Of a stretch of DNA of 64,000 nt, positions 34,605 to 46,273 are shown piece by piece (the stretch's first letter is position 1; each line of letters opens with the position of its first letter). The notes under the pieces are model-generated. The model was not told where the DNA came from, searched no databases, and was given only the letters and a program-made list of their open reading frames with translations. Origin of the DNA: Cladobotryum mycophilum (lineage: Eukaryota > Ascomycota > Sordariomycetes > Hypocreales > Hypocreaceae). The stretch is from contig CM071589.1 of NCBI GenBank assembly GCA_036429605.1, forward strand, positions 186,001-250,000. The letters are read 5' to 3'. The translations under genes were made by a program, and so were the position numbers.

Positions 34605-35669
34605 ATGATGCTCAAGCCTGTTATTGCTCTTCTCTCAACAGCGCTGCTCGCCGCAGCTGCCTCAAATCCACTGACAAGCACCGGCTGCGCCGACCCTTCT
34701 GGTTTACAAACCTGCCAGAACGCGGCGAATCAGAAGACCAGCGCGTGTATAGCCCAGGCAAACAAAGACGGCAGCCAACAAGAAATCCTCGCTTGTGGAT
34801 GTCAGGATTACGTTAACAACTTCAACTGCTACGCAACCCACTGCTGGAACCGAGTCTGGGAATGCGAGTATCAAGAGTACATCATCTCATACCTCACCAA
34901 CTGTCCCATAGGAAAGCTGCCTGTCCCATACTTTCCAGCTCCCGATAACGCCGCCGATGCTTGCTCGTGCAATCTGGGCAAGGTCTTCCTCGCCGTTCAG
35001 GACAGCATCCTGGAAGCTGCGGCGTGCACCAACAACGCCAACGGTCCAGATCCTGGCACCAATTTACAGGTAATTGAGGGATGCAACTGTTGTGAAATCA
35101 GCGGCGGGCTGTCTAGGTAAACAGGAACTCGATTCAGTTCATCTTATATATGAGGCGACTTGATTCTAACGTGCTACCGTTCTAGTCTGTTTGAGATATG
35201 TCCCAAGACGGATCCCAAGATCATCGGATTGTCCAACATTTCTCAGCGCTCACAGGAGCTCAGCGTCGACTTTAGCAAGTGCGGGTCTTACATGTCCCAG
35301 TACAATTGTATTAATGATCTTCATTACTCCGTTACCGGTGTCAGCACCTTTTATGCTCCAGACGATCCTGTCACAACCGGTACTGAAACATTGAGCAACG
35401 TTCCTGGAACAGTCACCGCACCACCCAGTGGCGCTGTGTTCTCATACACCAACGGCGGCGACAAGGCGGTATATACCATTTCGGCCGCTGGTGTGAAGAA
35501 AGGAGGCAAGGATTCTGGGCCGACTCCTGCTGTTTCTGAGAATAATGGTGACGCAACAGAAAGTGGAAACGCCAAAGAAACAGGATCTTCAAAGAATGAA
35601 GGCGCGGCTTTGGAGGTGGGCAAGTACTTTGTAGCAATTGCCGTGTCTGTGTCCATTTTCGCTTTCTAA
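34605..35669 (+). CDS. Secreted Cys-rich protein with probable GPI anchor
   Basis: I do not recognise a named family. The ATG at 34605 starts a signal peptide (cleavage probably after the Ala-rich stretch near residue 20). Two exons, 34605-35116 and 35186-35669, with a 69-bp intron (GTAAAC, TCTAAC branch, CTAG), give 331 residues. The ectodomain is rich in Cys with pairs such as CGC and CNCC, spaced unlike the CFEM pattern. A Ser/Thr/Gly/Pro-rich stalk of about 100 residues follows. The C-terminus has a small-residue site and a hydrophobic tail (YFVAIAVSVSIFAF), as expected for GPI attachment. It is likely a cell-wall or plasma-membrane surface protein. Confidence 0.75.
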
Positions 35670-35939
35670 TAGTTATGAGCATACAAGCATATTAATTACG
35701 CCATTGTTCATAAGGTTCAAGGGTTGGGTACACCTTCGGGGAAGCTATCCTTGCATCGCGACATTGGGGAGAGAGAGTCATCATTGATGTATACTTGATT
35801 CTGATCTGAGTGGTAGAGTTGAACTTTTACATGACGCTTGAGGATATATTTTACGCAAAACTCTTGCCTAGATTCTGCCCATCCCCCTGACTAAACTCCA
35901 TAGGCCGCCCTGTGTGCTAGCCTTGCAAACTTAGAAAAA

Positions 35940-38900
35940 CTACCAACTAGGTCGTTCCAGCAGATTTTTCATTCCAAAGAATGAAGATCTCTGCTGTTTT
36001 AGTGGCGGTTTCTTTCCGTCACTATTTGGTTGAGTCCCCGCAGCCTCGCCAGGCTTCTGCTCTTGAGGTTGACTACCGTAGTAGGGCTGAAACTGCTGGC
36101 TATGGCGGTGACCTAGATATGGCTGCTGACGGGCTTGAGCTGTGTTTAGAGGTGGGGGATATCCAGAACCACTATATGCTGCCGCATTGTCCTTTTGGTA
36201 GGCGGAGAATCGTTTGCCACCTTGGTAACCGGCTGCGTCGCCACCATAACTCGAACCGTCATAGAGTGGTGCGTTCTGATATTGCGGCTGTTGTTGGGTC
36301 GGGGTGGCCTGCTGGCCTGTATACGGGGTATACTGTTGCGGGGCTTGAGACGGTGGGAAGTGGGAAGGTAATTCCGATAGTGAATCCTCCGGTGACGGAT
36401 GATAAGCCTGGAATTGTGATGTGCCTACACTGCTTTGGTAAGTACTTGTATCAGAGTTAAAGCTTTGGAAGCTGCTGCTTGATTGACGTGCCAAGCTTGG
36501 CGATGACTGTTGAGAAAATTGGGAACCTTGTCCAAAGGAGTCAACTCTCGGTGCAGGCTTCCTCTTGATTGGGTCAGGTGGAGGTGCTTCGACCCTTTCT
36601 TCGTGCACCTCGTGGGACGCATCCGTTGATCCTCCCAGCTGAAGTGCCTCTGGCGCCTGCGATTGCCAGCTCGGAAGACGTTGAGCGGTGGGCCTCACAA
36701 TTTGCATAGTAGGATGTTCGAGGTCATCTGGTGGCGAGAGTTCAGTAACCGACATAACCCGGCTTCCCAATCCCAGCTCTACCTCATCAGTCATCTTTTC
36801 ATCATAGTGCTCGGCGATATTCTCATTGACATTCTCAGCATGGTCTGCGGCTGTTTGTTCAGACGCTTCATCGTTCCCAATCGACGCATTTTCCGTGGCT
36901 TCATCATCGCCTTCCGATTCGGGTTCTGGAGATTGGACTTGATCTGTTCGTGCGAAATGGCCATGTTCGTCTATGATATCGTAGGACACGCTCTTGAAAC
37001 GAACGGTAGCGGGCTTATCATCGTAAACTAGCGATTGCCTTCTTACGTCTGCCGTTCGAACCACGTTGGCGACAATGTAATTGCCTGAATCCATGGCTTT
37101 CTTGATTGTGTTGAGAAGCACAGAAACGCGATCGACCAGAAGACCCACGCACTGATACTGTTCACTGTGAAACGCGCTTTGAAGCGCATTCATGTCACTC
37201 TTACTCGAGTGTAAAAGATCGGCGCCATTGTCGATTAAAAATGACACAGCTTCCACTTCTCCACGTCTCGCAGCCACTATGAGGGCTGATTCACCCTCAT
37301 TATTGGGGAGGTTGATATCTGCTCCTGCATCTAGAAGCAGTTGGAGAGAGGCCTTGGGCAAATACGCCGCTGCGTTAATCAGAGGTGTAGATAGGTCGGG
37401 ACCACCAAAGACATTAAGATCTGCCTTTGCCTTTACCAACATTTCGAGGATTTCCTCTTCGCCTCGCATCGCCGCAGCGACGAGGGGTGGTGCGTCTGGC
37501 CCGGCACCCAGATTGGGGTTGACTTGATGATCTAGGAGCAACGAGACGATATTGGATTTGCCCGACTCACAGGCTCCTTGCAGCGCAGTGCCGGGCTTGA
37601 AATATTCATTGTAGGTGCACGCATTTACATCGGCACCCCGTTTGATGAGCTCCTCGACGACATCATAATGACCCTCGGCGGCAGCAGTTTGTACTGCCCA
37701 CCCATTTTCATCATTCACATCTGCGCCAGCATCTAGGAGAAGCTCGACAATCTCCATAACGCCGTCAAAGGCAGCTGCTGTCAAAGCAGTGCCATACCTA
37801 TTTCATTCGTTAGCATCAACAGTCACCCCCACGTGAGTTGTATAACTTACTCCTCGCCAGTAGCATTAGGGTTCGCGCCGAAATTCTGCAGTAACAGCTT
37901 GACAGTGCTAGTCTTCTCTCGGTCGGTGGCATGGTAAAGGGAATTATTCAGCGTCTCCTGACTAATGCTCCCTTCAGCATACTGCCAGGCCAACTCGACA
38001 ATCTTGTCTTGGGGCTCGCTGCATGTTGCCGTTTCGAAAAACAAATTGTTGCAATCAAGCCCTTGGCGTTTCTCAAGAAGGAGCTTGACAATATCCCAGT
38101 TCCATTCATCAACCGCCGATTCCATTGCTGACTGGAAGGTTTCTTGGGTGTGCTCAAAATCGAGCAGTCTGTTGAACACCTCGAGTCTTCCGGCCGCAGC
38201 AGCGCTGACCAAAGCCTGGCTATAATTCTCAGCAGGGAGTATGTGGGTGTACTTCTCAACCAAGTATTCGAACATGGAATAATCAGCTAAAACCGCTGCC
38301 ATGGCCAGCGGGGATAGAATATCCTCACTTTCTGTTGCGAGCGAGAAAGATACGTTGTGCTCTACAAGAAGCTCGACTGCCGCACGATTACCAGATGAGA
38401 TGGCTGCGTTGACAACGGGTCCGATTTCGTTTGCTGTAGCATTAGGGTCAGCTCCTCGAAGGAGCAGCTTCTTCATGACGTGTACATGTCCGCCAAAAGC
38501 GGCCATATGTAGTGGCGTCTGCTCATTAATCTCGGCTGCATCATCAATAGCTGCACCACGGTTGAGCAACTCTTCTACAATATTTGGTCGACCTAGATAG
38601 GCGGCAAAGTGTAGCTATGACGATGGTAAGTTTGAGAAATGGTTATGGATTATGGGTAGTGAGAAAGCTTACTGGAGAGTTAACCAATGAATCTCGCTGC
38701 TGGATTTCAGACTCGTTGCCATTTCTGATGAGAGCCGCGACAAGCTGTCGGAAGCCAATCGCAGCCGCAACGTGTAAACCTGTTAGTGTCTTGTAGTCGA
38801 AACCGTCAAAGGTTGTCGTCATGCGGGCGTATTCAACCATCCATCGGTGCCTAATAATGGAATTGGGCTTCCAAAAGTCTTCTTCCAAACTCAAGTCTTC

Positions 38901-41698
38901 AGCAATCTCAAGTGTTGCCTTGCTGGCATGGTGCAGCCAATGCTTCACTGTGTAGGCCAATGCTTTGTCTCTTAAAATGTCAGCTTCTGGGTCCTCTTCC
39001 TCCTCCTCCTCTTCATCTTCATCCTCGTATTCATCTTCACTCTCTGTATAGTCTTCTTCCTCTCCATCGTCGTCACCGTCTTCGCTTTCTTCTTCTTCTT
39101 CTTCTTCTTCCTCTTCGTCATTATTCGCTTCCTCGCCATCAGATGCCACTGCATTTGCTTCTCCAGTTGCCTCTTCGGCTGGCTGTTCCGGGGCAGGGAA
39201 GTCGAAGCTGTCTTTCAAGTGCGAGAAACATCGAAGAGCCAAAACTCCATGCTGCCACTTTGTTTCCTCCCCCGACAGGCTAAGCAAAGCCTTGGCATTA
39301 TCTCGGAGGTGATTCTTCACCACAACGTTTGTGAAGCACACGGTGGAGTCGCTTTTGCTTGTTCGTTTCAAACACAGGAGCGGCTTGCACTGCTCAATTA
39401 GTTTGCGCAACTCGGCCTTTTCCTGATCACTGGAAGCCAGGCCAGCAAGGATTCCAAGCTCGGATTCGGTAGGATCCTCATAAGTTAGCACCAACGCACG
39501 CAGCATCTCCTTAATCTTCTCAACATCAGTTTCGCTAGATCGAAAAATCTGAAGCCAAGCAAAATTTAAAAGATCCTTCAAGTCTTGAGGCATTGTCTCG
39601 AGGACCCTGCGAACCCTCAGGTCGCTTTCGGTCTCGGCAAGTTCGCTGAGCTGTACGCAGGTGATATCAATCCATTGGGTATTTTGCGCCCTCTTTCCAA
39701 TAAGACTGCTCGCAAAGTAGGTAAGTGCCTTGTTGTATTTCTTCTCCACGCCAAGCATAGATATCATTTTCTTAGCGTGCTTGCGAAGCTCAAGTTGAAC
39801 TTGGTTCTCATATTTGGCATCTTCAAGATCAATCACCCGAACCCCATCAGTTTTGAGCACTGCATCGACGTTATGTGCTTCTCTGCTGGTGATGAACCAT
39901 CGCGTCGGCACGCGCTTTGAATCGGCATTCTTGATGCCTTCCACCTCGCTAGCGATGAACTTCATCAGCTTGATGGTAGAATCAGACTCCGCAGGAAGCG
40001 CATGGAGGTTGTTGAGAACAAAGTAGACCTTGCTACCAATGAACTCGTCGGCCAGCATGTCTTGAAGGGACTGCCACATATTTTCAACGGTAACTTGGGC
40101 CTGCTGTGACTGGGCCTTTGCATCATCTTTACCCTTTTTCTTGGTGAACGCCTTTGCGTATGGCGCCAGAGTCTCTTGCTGGCTGATGAGCTGCTTGAGG
40201 ACCGACTTGAGCACGTCCTCGGCTGTCGAAGACTCTGTCGCAGTATCGCAAAAGAAATAAGCTAGGAGAACAGGATCCTGACCAGTGTTATGTTCCTCAT
40301 TCGTCCGGATTAGGTTCTCAATGCCGTCTAGAGCGGCCATCGTAGAACTAGTCTTTCCACGGCCCTCTTGTCCACGGATGTAAAGGCAATCCACTACCTG
40401 AACATGCTCATGTTCGGGATTGCCATCATCCTTATCCAGCCATTGTATGTATTCCGATTCATTGGGTATCCAAGATGATGGGGCGAAGGTTTGTGACAAA
40501 GTCTTTCGCTTCTTGTGAACTTGGGCACCATCTAGAGCATCCATAATGCTGCTGATTAGTGTTCGGTCAATGTCTCGTACTGAATTGAGGCGGTTTCTGA
40601 CAGCCAACTGGGCGCCATGGATGATTCGTTTCACAGGGTCTCGCACCATTTGCGTCCATCTGTCATCCTTGGGGCCATCGAACTTGACCAGATCTCGATG
40701 GTTGCAACCCAACCCCAGTTCTTCAATGCCCGGAAGTGTTGCCGAATCCCGACCGACAAACTCAGCGTATTTCTTTGGTATGGCAAGCTTCGTCAGACCA
40801 AAAAGAGCTGGCAAACCCGCCATAGCTGAGAAGTCGGTAGGGTGTGTCTCCCAAAAACAGAAGAGCTCAATCTTTTGGCTGATTTTGCCGGCCAAGCGCA
40901 AGAAGTCGTTTTTTAGTTGTCGAAGCTCTTCATCTCCTGGTTTCATGAGATCCAGCAGTTTCGAAGAGGTAGCGACATCAGCCTTTTCTGCCCATTCGGC
41001 TGCCATGGCTGCCACAGCTGCCACAGGGGCGCCACCGAATGGAGTTCCAAAGAAGATGCATGCCGTGATGGCTTCAAACATGATGGGGAACAGGTCTCGA
41101 CGGGAATCTGCTAGAGTGACAGCCTTTGCAACCACCAAGCCTCCCATACTATGGCCAATGAAGACAATAGGGCGTCGTTGGCAACCCTATGGAGTACTTG
41201 TCAGTTCAGTTAGAGTAGAACAGCAATTAATTCGTCCACCTACCTCTCTTTTGCTTCTTAGACCGACCAGTAGGCCCATAGCTATGTTGCCCATGAATTG
41301 TTTGACTTTGAGTGCGCCGGTCCAGGCAGAGTCATACATGTAAAGCAGCAATCGCGCTCTAGGAAAGTCACGCTGCAGTCCATCTGCGTTAGTAGTCCAG
41401 TTAAAGTCTGTTTTGTTCGACTTCCAACTATCCTCAGGATGGGCACCCAATCCAGGGACAAAGACAATGCTGGTTACATTTAGCCTGTGCCACTCCAGCT
41501 ATAGGAGCTTCCTTTGCTAACTTACTCAAGGTCTGGCGAAACATTTGGCTTGTCGAGAGGGTAAAGCTCCTTGATTCCTTGTTGCACTACATCGTATCCC
41601 TTCTTCTTTTTGTTGCGCGTCGTCGTTGATCGCCCCAAAGTTGTCGACCGACCCAGAGTCGCTGAGGTTGATGTCGCTCGGTGCAACGGGTCTGCCAT
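35940..41698 (-). CDS. Lipase-like/NACHT/ankyrin STAND protein with acidic linker and Q/P/Y-rich tail
   Basis: Fungal NLR-like protein. Five exons: 41698-41526, 41469-41244, 41186-38673, 38614-37851 and 37797-35940; introns 53-58 bp; coding sum 5,535 nt, 1,844 residues. N-terminal alpha/beta-hydrolase domain of the SesB/DUF676 type: IVFVPGLGAHPEDSW, nucleophile GHSMGG (Ser146) and His in GCNHRDLVKF (~296). The NACHT-like NTPase follows, with P-loop GQEGRGKTS at ~405-413, but the Walker B reads FVLNNLHAL, with Asn where Asp is usual. Residues ~822-865 are almost all Glu/Asp. Ankyrin repeats run from about 905 to 1500. The tail (~1550-1844) is rich in Gln, Pro, Tyr and Ser. Such proteins sense non-self or trigger cell death in fungi; the role here is inferred. 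Confidence 0.88.
38990..39120 (-). repeat. Trinucleotide-rich tract encoding Glu/Asp runs
   Basis: TTC/TCC/TCG-rich plus-strand sequence, including an uninterrupted run of TTC units near 39088-39110, encodes the acidic linker of the NACHT-ankyrin protein. It is prone to slippage and so likely length-variable between strains. Confidence 0.7.
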
Positions 41699-42693
41699 GG
41701 TGAACGTGGTTCAATCAAACGAACATATACAATAGTCAACTCAAGGAATCGTGCATGTGGTGTAACTAACGCCAGTGTCTCAACTACGGAGTTGTTTGCA
41801 GTAGAAAAATATGTGAAATCAGCTGATTCACGTTGACGTATTTTCGTAGACAACCCCTCATGATGAGATTTATGTGCGGTGTACAGGACTCTACTGCCTA
41901 GTCGAACGCCGCCACTGCCTGGCGTCAAACCAGAATTATCATCAACAGGGCCCAAAGGGCGTAGCCAATAAGCTTGACGCTATCGTACCGATGCTCTCCA
42001 ATTGCGCGGGTTTGTCACGGTGAACAGGCATCCTCACTGCGGCTGATGCCTTTAGTCAGGGAGCAACAGACGCAACGGGACGGACGGAACGGGCCCAACG
42101 TGCTGTCCTGGCCGGAGCTCGCGCCAGGAACCACTACAGAGTCATGAGCACCCACAGATCTATCATAGCCTCAGCTTACGTTGGCGTTCGGAAAGTCTTC
42201 TTCTGACGCGCCCCCGGGAAAACACTCGCGAGTTGACTCCTGTTGACTAATCATGTTTGGCGAGAACGGTCGCGAACCAATGCAAGGCAATTCCCACGTC
42301 GTATGTTATTCAACGATTGGAGTGATTTGAGCGTGAAGCGCGTGTCTTTAGGTGACTAATTTCTCAGCTGACAGGGCATCCTGCAGTAGAATTGGCTGGA
42401 GCGGTTTGAGACCCATGCTGTGGCGGGATGCAAGCGAATCCATGGTGACTCTGTGGCACCGTCGTAAGCCCTATGAGAGGCCAATCATAAAATGAATGAT
42501 TGTTTCATTCTTATTCAGTAGACTCCCGCGCGTGAGGCTGCGTTGATGCCCAGAGAACATTCCTGAAGCTTGTTGGAACCCAAAGGTTTCCCAATCGACC
42601 TTCGGCGGCGAATGTGAGACCACACTACTCCGTAAATAATCCAACCTATTGAAGCACTCAAACAATTTTACAATTGCTCAACGACCATTCATC
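41699..42693. other. Divergent promoter region between the NACHT-ankyrin and DUF6601-like genes
   Basis: About 1 kb. No supported gene. A TACTCCGTA motif is at 42626-42634, close to the DUF6601-like start. Confidence 0.45.
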
Positions 42694-43773
42694 ATGACTA
42701 CAAGGTTGAGGAAGCCATTCGCGCCGTTTAGCATCCAGATACCCTACCGAAGCGACGCGCCCGCTATCGATCAAGATGCAAATGGACAAGCAACAGGCTT
42801 TGTGCATCTCTTACCAGCAACAAATCGCACCAAAAGCGATAACATTGTCGCCCCTACTCCCGATTTGGAATTTCTGAAGCAGGAGCTTCTTGTCACAGAT
42901 ATTAACAACGTTCAGCATTGGCTATGGGCATGCGGACGGCCGATGCCCCCTCGCCCGCTTCACTACCAGCGTTTGCTGTCCCGAGAGATTGTCATCACTG
43001 AAAGCCCACAATTGCATCTCGTCTGGGGAGATAAGCGAATATTCATCAAGCCACTGCCCAGTTACCTTGTTGATAAAGCTTTCTGGGAAACTCACATTCT
43101 CCACCACGATGACAACCCAGACTACATCAAGATAGATGAGTGTGCGAGGGGCTTTTTGTTTTCTTACTGCGCCCTCATTGCATACGAAAGCGACTACAGA
43201 ATTGCAAAAGAAAAGGGACTTTTGCCTGAGTTTGTTGATTGGTGGACATGGAAGCAACTTTCCAGCGAAATTCTGAAGAACCACTGCTATGATTCCGTCA
43301 ACCAGAGATACTGGTATGGCGAGCTTCGTCTCAGCCGCCTGAACAAGGTATACCGCATGCGGAGGGGCCACTTCTTCCGAGGCTACTCACGAGTCACTGG
43401 GCATGCCATCTACGGCGACTTGATGCGCGACAACTTTACTGCCCTTGCCTCTGTTCTCGGATACGTTGTCATTGTCCTCACTGCAATGCAGGTCGGTCTT
43501 GCGACGACCGATTTGATGGATAATAAGGCGTTCCAGAGCGTCAGCTACGGATTCACAGTCTTTGCCATTTTAGCGCCCTTGATTGCCACGGTCGCCATCG
43601 TAGCTTTTGTTTCTATTTGGGCAGTATTTAATTATAAAGCCACAGTCAAGTATGAAGGGAGAAGGTTCACGGACATGGGGGTGGAAGCATCCTGGCGGGT
43701 TCAACCCCCACCATCAGGATCTGCTGTGCAGAACGGTAATGGGCAATGGATCGAAAGCGGCGACGACAAGTGA
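42694..43773 (+). CDS. Two-TM fungal membrane protein (DUF6601-like)
   Basis: Conserved fungal protein of unknown function. The first ATG in frame is at 42694 (MTTRLRKPF), giving 359 residues in one exon; the frame is open from a TTG at 42649. A soluble N-terminal part of about 240 residues includes the conserved RPLHYQRLL, LVWGDKRIFIKPLPSYLL-like and GFLFSYCALI blocks. It is followed by Y/R-rich YWYGELRLSRLNKVYR and two strong membrane segments near the C-terminus (LASVLGYVVIVLTAMQV and FTVFAILAPLIATVAIVAFV). The C-terminal tail is short and hydrophilic. I match it to the DUF6601 group from memory of its layout. It converges with the GST gene over a gap of only 99 bp. Confidence 0.75.
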   Translation: MTTRLRKPFAPFSIQIPYRSDAPAIDQDANGQATGFVHLLPATNRTKSDNIVAPTPDLEFLKQELLVTDINNVQHWLWACGRPMPPRPLHYQRLLSREIVITESPQLHLVWGDKRIFIKPLPSYLVDKAFWETHILHHDDNPDYIKIDECARGFLFSYCALIAYESDYRIAKEKGLLPEFVDWWTWKQLSSEILKNHCYDSVNQRYWYGELRLSRLNKVYRMRRGHFFRGYSRVTGHAIYGDLMRDNFTALASVLGYVVIVLTAMQVGLATTDLMDNKAFQSVSYGFTVFAILAPLIATVAIVAFVSIWAVFNYKATVKYEGRRFTDMGVEASWRVQPPPSGSAVQNGNGQWIESGDDK

Positions 43774-43872
43774 TATAGACAAGGCATATAGATTGGCGGG
43801 TTGTATGTATTTTACTTTTAATATTTGATCAAGAACATATCATCATTACATAATAGAGTGCACTTAGCATCC

Positions 43873-44974
43873 TCATGAATACAACTCTTTCTGGCGTTCA
43901 AGGACCGCAGGATGTCGGATAACACCTAGCTTGAGCTTCGCAAAATCCAAGTCGACACCTTCTTCAACATCCGGAAAGGGTCCCATAGGAGTGATGGCCA
44001 ACGGGTTGATCTTGTCGTTAGTCTTTGTATACTGGCACGCGGTTAGCGTATTGGGTAAAATCGCACGTACTTGTACTTGAACTCACGCCCTCCTTGATAT
44101 GCCTGAAATTGGTCGTCTCTCGGAAACCCTTGACATTCCAGTACAAGTTTTTGAACCACTCGTGAGTGACTGGATAGTTTCCACGAGTGGTTCCCAGGTT
44201 GCATTTGAGGTGTTGAACATAGATGGAGTCGAACCTGACAATGGTAGCGTATGCTCTGATGTCGATCTCGGTGAGCTCCTTGCCTAGGACATAGGGTCCG
44301 CCGTTCCGGTGAATTATTTCTTCGAGATAGTTCAGAGCTGCGAATACGGTCGGGACGTTGTTGTCATACCACTCTTGGACGGTTGCAAACCCAGCCTTGT
44401 AGACGCCAGTGTTGAGGTCCCGTTCCATCCATAGACTAATTTCGTCAATCTTGGTTCTGAGGTGTTTTGGATAAAAGTTCAGATCTTGTTGGCCTTTTTG
44501 GTGGAGAACATCATCAAATGCCGTTGGCAGCCATCGAAGCATCTCTGCGCTTTCATTGCTCACAATCTTGCCCCCCTTTTTGTCCCAAAGTAAAGGGACG
44601 CTATATCGCCCTTTATAATCGGGGTCGTCCCTGAAATAAATTTCATGCAGGAACTTCGACCCAAATAGCTTATCCACCGTCGCACCATCATACTCATCAT
44701 TTGAGTCGGGAAATCTCCACCCGGGCCAGCCTTTCTCATCGCCTTTCGGGTAAGGCATTACAACTGAGATGTCTATGATGGACTGGAGGCCTTTCAAGTA
44801 GCGCACAAGATTGACTCGATGCGAGGAGGGGCAGAATAATCCAATGTAGAGATGGTATCGTCCAGCTTCGGGTGGGAACTGCCCCCCAGGCCGGATGACA
44901 CCGTGCCACGAATCTTCTGGGCCATCGTGTACCGGCGCCTTTGGGCTTGGGATTGAAGGGAGAATTACAATCAT
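43873..44974 (-). CDS. Glutathionyl-hydroquinone reductase-type (Xi/omega-like) glutathione transferase
   Basis: Reduces glutathionyl-hydroquinones or deglutathionylates substrates using a catalytic Cys. Two exons, 44974-44087 and 44031-43873, with a 55-bp intron (GTGAGT, CGCTAAC branch), give 348 residues. The N-terminal thioredoxin-like domain has LYIGLFCPSSHR, with Cys48 in the position of the family's CPWAxR motif; the Trp-Ala pair is replaced by Ser-Ser. IVSNESAEMLRWL binds the gamma-glutamyl end of GSH. The all-alpha C-terminal domain has GPYVLGKELTEIDIRAY. There is no signal peptide. Two intact G6 runs within the coding strand are useful controls for the frameshifted G/C runs elsewhere. 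Confidence 0.9.
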
Positions 44975-46273
44975 CTGGATATATCAGTGTATACGCAGGG
45001 ATTCAGGTAACTGTGGTATATAATCTCGCCCGTTGCGAAATATTTGTGAGACTTGAATGGCAGGCGGTGGGCGTTTGCCATTAAGATGTAACCATGACGG
45101 ATGAAACCCCGCAGTAGACATTTGAATCCTTCACACAGCCATAAGTCATCAATGCTTAGATAATCTACGTTTGTATTACATGGAGTAGCATCTCTTTTTC
45201 TTTTCTTCAACAAGATGAAACAGTGATAGGATTTACAGCCGAAAGTGTGGCATTATCAACGTGCTGTGCCTCAAGTGCTAGGTTGAGCGCTGAACCGTGA
45301 TCTAGACCAAGTAGTCACCGTTGCTGATTGGCGCTGAGGACGGAACAATGCTGAATGCAGTGAGGTATACCGCAAAGAAATTTGTCTACTTACCTATACA
45401 CGTAGGCTTCCCCTCTGGGGGCCAACTAAGGAGTTGGCTCCTTAGTTGGGAAGCCTACGGGTAACAGTCGTGCGGAATATTCATTCTCCTTCATTCGCAT
45501 CAATGCTAGCCGAGGCCATGTCTGAGACGGGAACAGGGTAGGGGAAGGAGGACTCCAAAGCAGTGGACATCAGGCTATCGGGGGACTCAAATGGGGTCTC
45601 GGTGTATTTATTAGGGCAGCAAAGAGTCATTATGTTCATTCCAAATAGGTTTTTTGACAGCAGCTCATCCAACACATGGGAAAAGATGCCATTGTAAATA
45701 ACACACCTCAATCCAGATTCAGCGTTCGGTGTCTAGAACGCCTGGGTTTCTTCATGAGCAAGTCTCACCGGGCCCCGCCAGCTTGAGCAGCGGGCTGACA
45801 GGCCGTTACCATCGACTAGTAGTACTCGCCTTAGACTCGAATTAGCAGGTCCATCATCTTCTACACCTGCAACAGTTGCCGATGTACCGGGACCTGCCTA
45901 AAGCCACTGAGGACCTTTTTTCAGTGGAATGATCTGGTGATAACAGATGTCCAATGAGTGTAAGTTCCTGTATGGTGTGATGCCGGTGGTTTCAACAATG
46001 CGACGCCATTGTCGGGATATCCCACCCCAGGGTTTCTTCCATTGGATATATTGCTTCCGGATCTCGGGTGCCCGGCAGTTTTGGTCAATAATGGGACAAA
46101 ATGCAAGGATTATATCGGGGGATGCTAACTTATTCTTGCTTCGGCACGCATTGATGATGTCGGGTATAACATATAAGAATCATTACAATGTCTCGATCTC
46201 TTTGCCCTCACAATACCTGACATCCTTTGCTTGAACTCAAAGACTGTCTTGCTACGAAACGCAGCTTCGTACA
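44975..46273. other. Intergenic with a strong hairpin
   Basis: Contains the hairpin at 45396-45465 and an open minus-strand frame at 45481-45711 that lacks an ATG and any known motif. The last part is the sedolisin promoter. Confidence 0.5.
45396..45465. repeat. Nested perfect inverted repeat (hairpin)
   Basis: The inner arms CCAACTAAGGAG (45422-45433) and CTCCTTAGTTGG (45438-45449) pair perfectly around a 4-nt TTGG loop. The outer arms CGTAGGCTTCC (45401-45411) and GGAAGCCTACG (45449-45459) are also perfectly complementary, with a 10-nt bulge on the left side only. One more mismatched extension reaches about 45396 and 45465. It has no flanking gene relation I can see. Confidence 0.8.

Noticed and set aside
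45481..45711. Open minus-strand frame with plausible codon use
   Set aside because: No ATG start and no known motif; a stop precedes it closely. It could be a 3' exon fragment, but cannot be supported.
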